From Elusimicrobiota bacterium (GTDB taxonomy: Bacteria > Elusimicrobiota > Elusimicrobia > UBA1565), in contig JBAZVI010000018.1 of NCBI GenBank assembly GCA_041660925.1, positions 1 to 13,900 of the forward strand: DNA of 13,900 nt. The letters run 5' to 3'. Positions within the stretch are counted from its first letter, which is position 1. Each line of letters starts with the position of its first letter. Shown here piece after piece: positions 13,521-13,900 of this stretch. Below the pieces are notes generated by a model. It made no database searches. It was not told the DNA's origin and saw nothing but the letters and a program-made list of their open reading frames with translations. Made by a program: the position numbers and the translations under genes.

Positions 13521-13900
13521 TATGGCCAAGCCGCACGGACGATTAGTACCGGTTCGCTGAACGTGTTGCCACGCTTACACTTCCGGCCTATCAACCCGGT
13601 AGTCTTCCGGGGTCCTTTAGTCCCCTTGCGGGGAGGGAAGCCTTATCTTGAGGCGGGTTTCACGCTTAGATGCTTTCAGCGTTTATCCCTACCGAACACC
13701 GCTACCCAGCGCTGCCCTTGGCAGGACAACTGGGACACAGGAGGTTCGTTCAACTAGGTCCTCTCGTACTGTAGTCGACTCCTCTCAAGCTTCCTGCGCG
13801 CATGGTAGATAGAGACCGTACTGTCTCACGACGTACTGAACCCAGCTCACGTACCGCTTTAATGGGCGAACAGCCCAACCCTTCCCACCTGCTCCAGCGG
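13521..13900 (-). rRNA. rrl: 23S ribosomal RNA, 3' part (cut by the window edge)
   Basis: About 380 nucleotides of the 3' end of 23S rRNA are present, covering the end of domain V and domain VI. The helix 92 A-loop (TGTTC, minus strand, 13872-13868, within GGGCTGTTCGCCC) contacts the CCA end of A-site tRNA. The sarcin-ricin loop AGTACGAGAGGACC (13770-13757) is the binding site for EF-G and EF-Tu. The 3' end is placed near 13521, after CCGGTACTAATCGTCCGTGC and GGCTTGGCCA, by comparison with the E. coli 23S end; it is uncertain by a few bases. The rest of the gene lies beyond 13900. No tRNA gene was found between it and 5S. Confidence 0.98.

Noticed and set aside
13212..13757. 181-codon open frame on the plus strand across 5S, spacer and 23S
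   Set aside because: It reads antisense to rRNA genes that are clearly identified; no protein resemblance.

Overview
The window is a housekeeping locus from a bacterium that looks Gram-negative. All genes lie on the minus strand, so transcription runs from high to low coordinates. Reading from the right edge, it holds the 3' part of a 23S rRNA gene, a 5S rRNA gene, an unrecognised secreted protein that looks like an outer-membrane beta-barrel, then rplJ, rplL, rpoB, rpoC, rpsL, rpsG, fusA, and the first 42 codons of tuf, cut by the left edge. No mobile element, CRISPR array, tRNA or defence gene is visible, and no gene-free stretch exceeds 300 bases.

Organism: elongation factors G and Tu, L7/L12 and the beta/beta' polymerase subunits are bacterial. 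The DNA is GC-rich by eye. RpoC carries a large insert in its trigger loop and RpoB carries lineage inserts of the E. coli type. With the signal-peptide barrel candidate, this points to a diderm lineage. A GC-rich member of a less-cultured phylum such as Elusimicrobiota is possible, but I cannot assign the phylum from sequence alone.

Layout: the beta operon (rplJL-rpoBC) runs straight into the str operon (rpsL-rpsG-fusA-tuf) with gaps of 1 to 24 bases. This join is known from several bacterial phyla. The right half is less usual. The genes that normally precede rplJ (secE, nusG, rplK, rplA) are absent from the window. Their place is taken by the barrel candidate, which ends 4 bases before rplJ, and then by 5S and 23S rRNA. 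No convincing terminator separates 5S from the protein genes. A good sigma70-like promoter lies in the 23S-5S spacer, so 5S, the barrel gene and the transcription/translation genes may share one transcript.

RNA structure is concentrated where product ratios must differ. There is a hairpin block between rplJ and rplL, a very long hairpin between rplL and rpoB, and a 23-bp stalk closing 5S rRNA. I see no novel defence or metabolic system. The points worth a second look are the internal promoter, the barrel gene in place of rplKA, the lack of a ribosome-binding site for rplJ, and the two intergenic structures.
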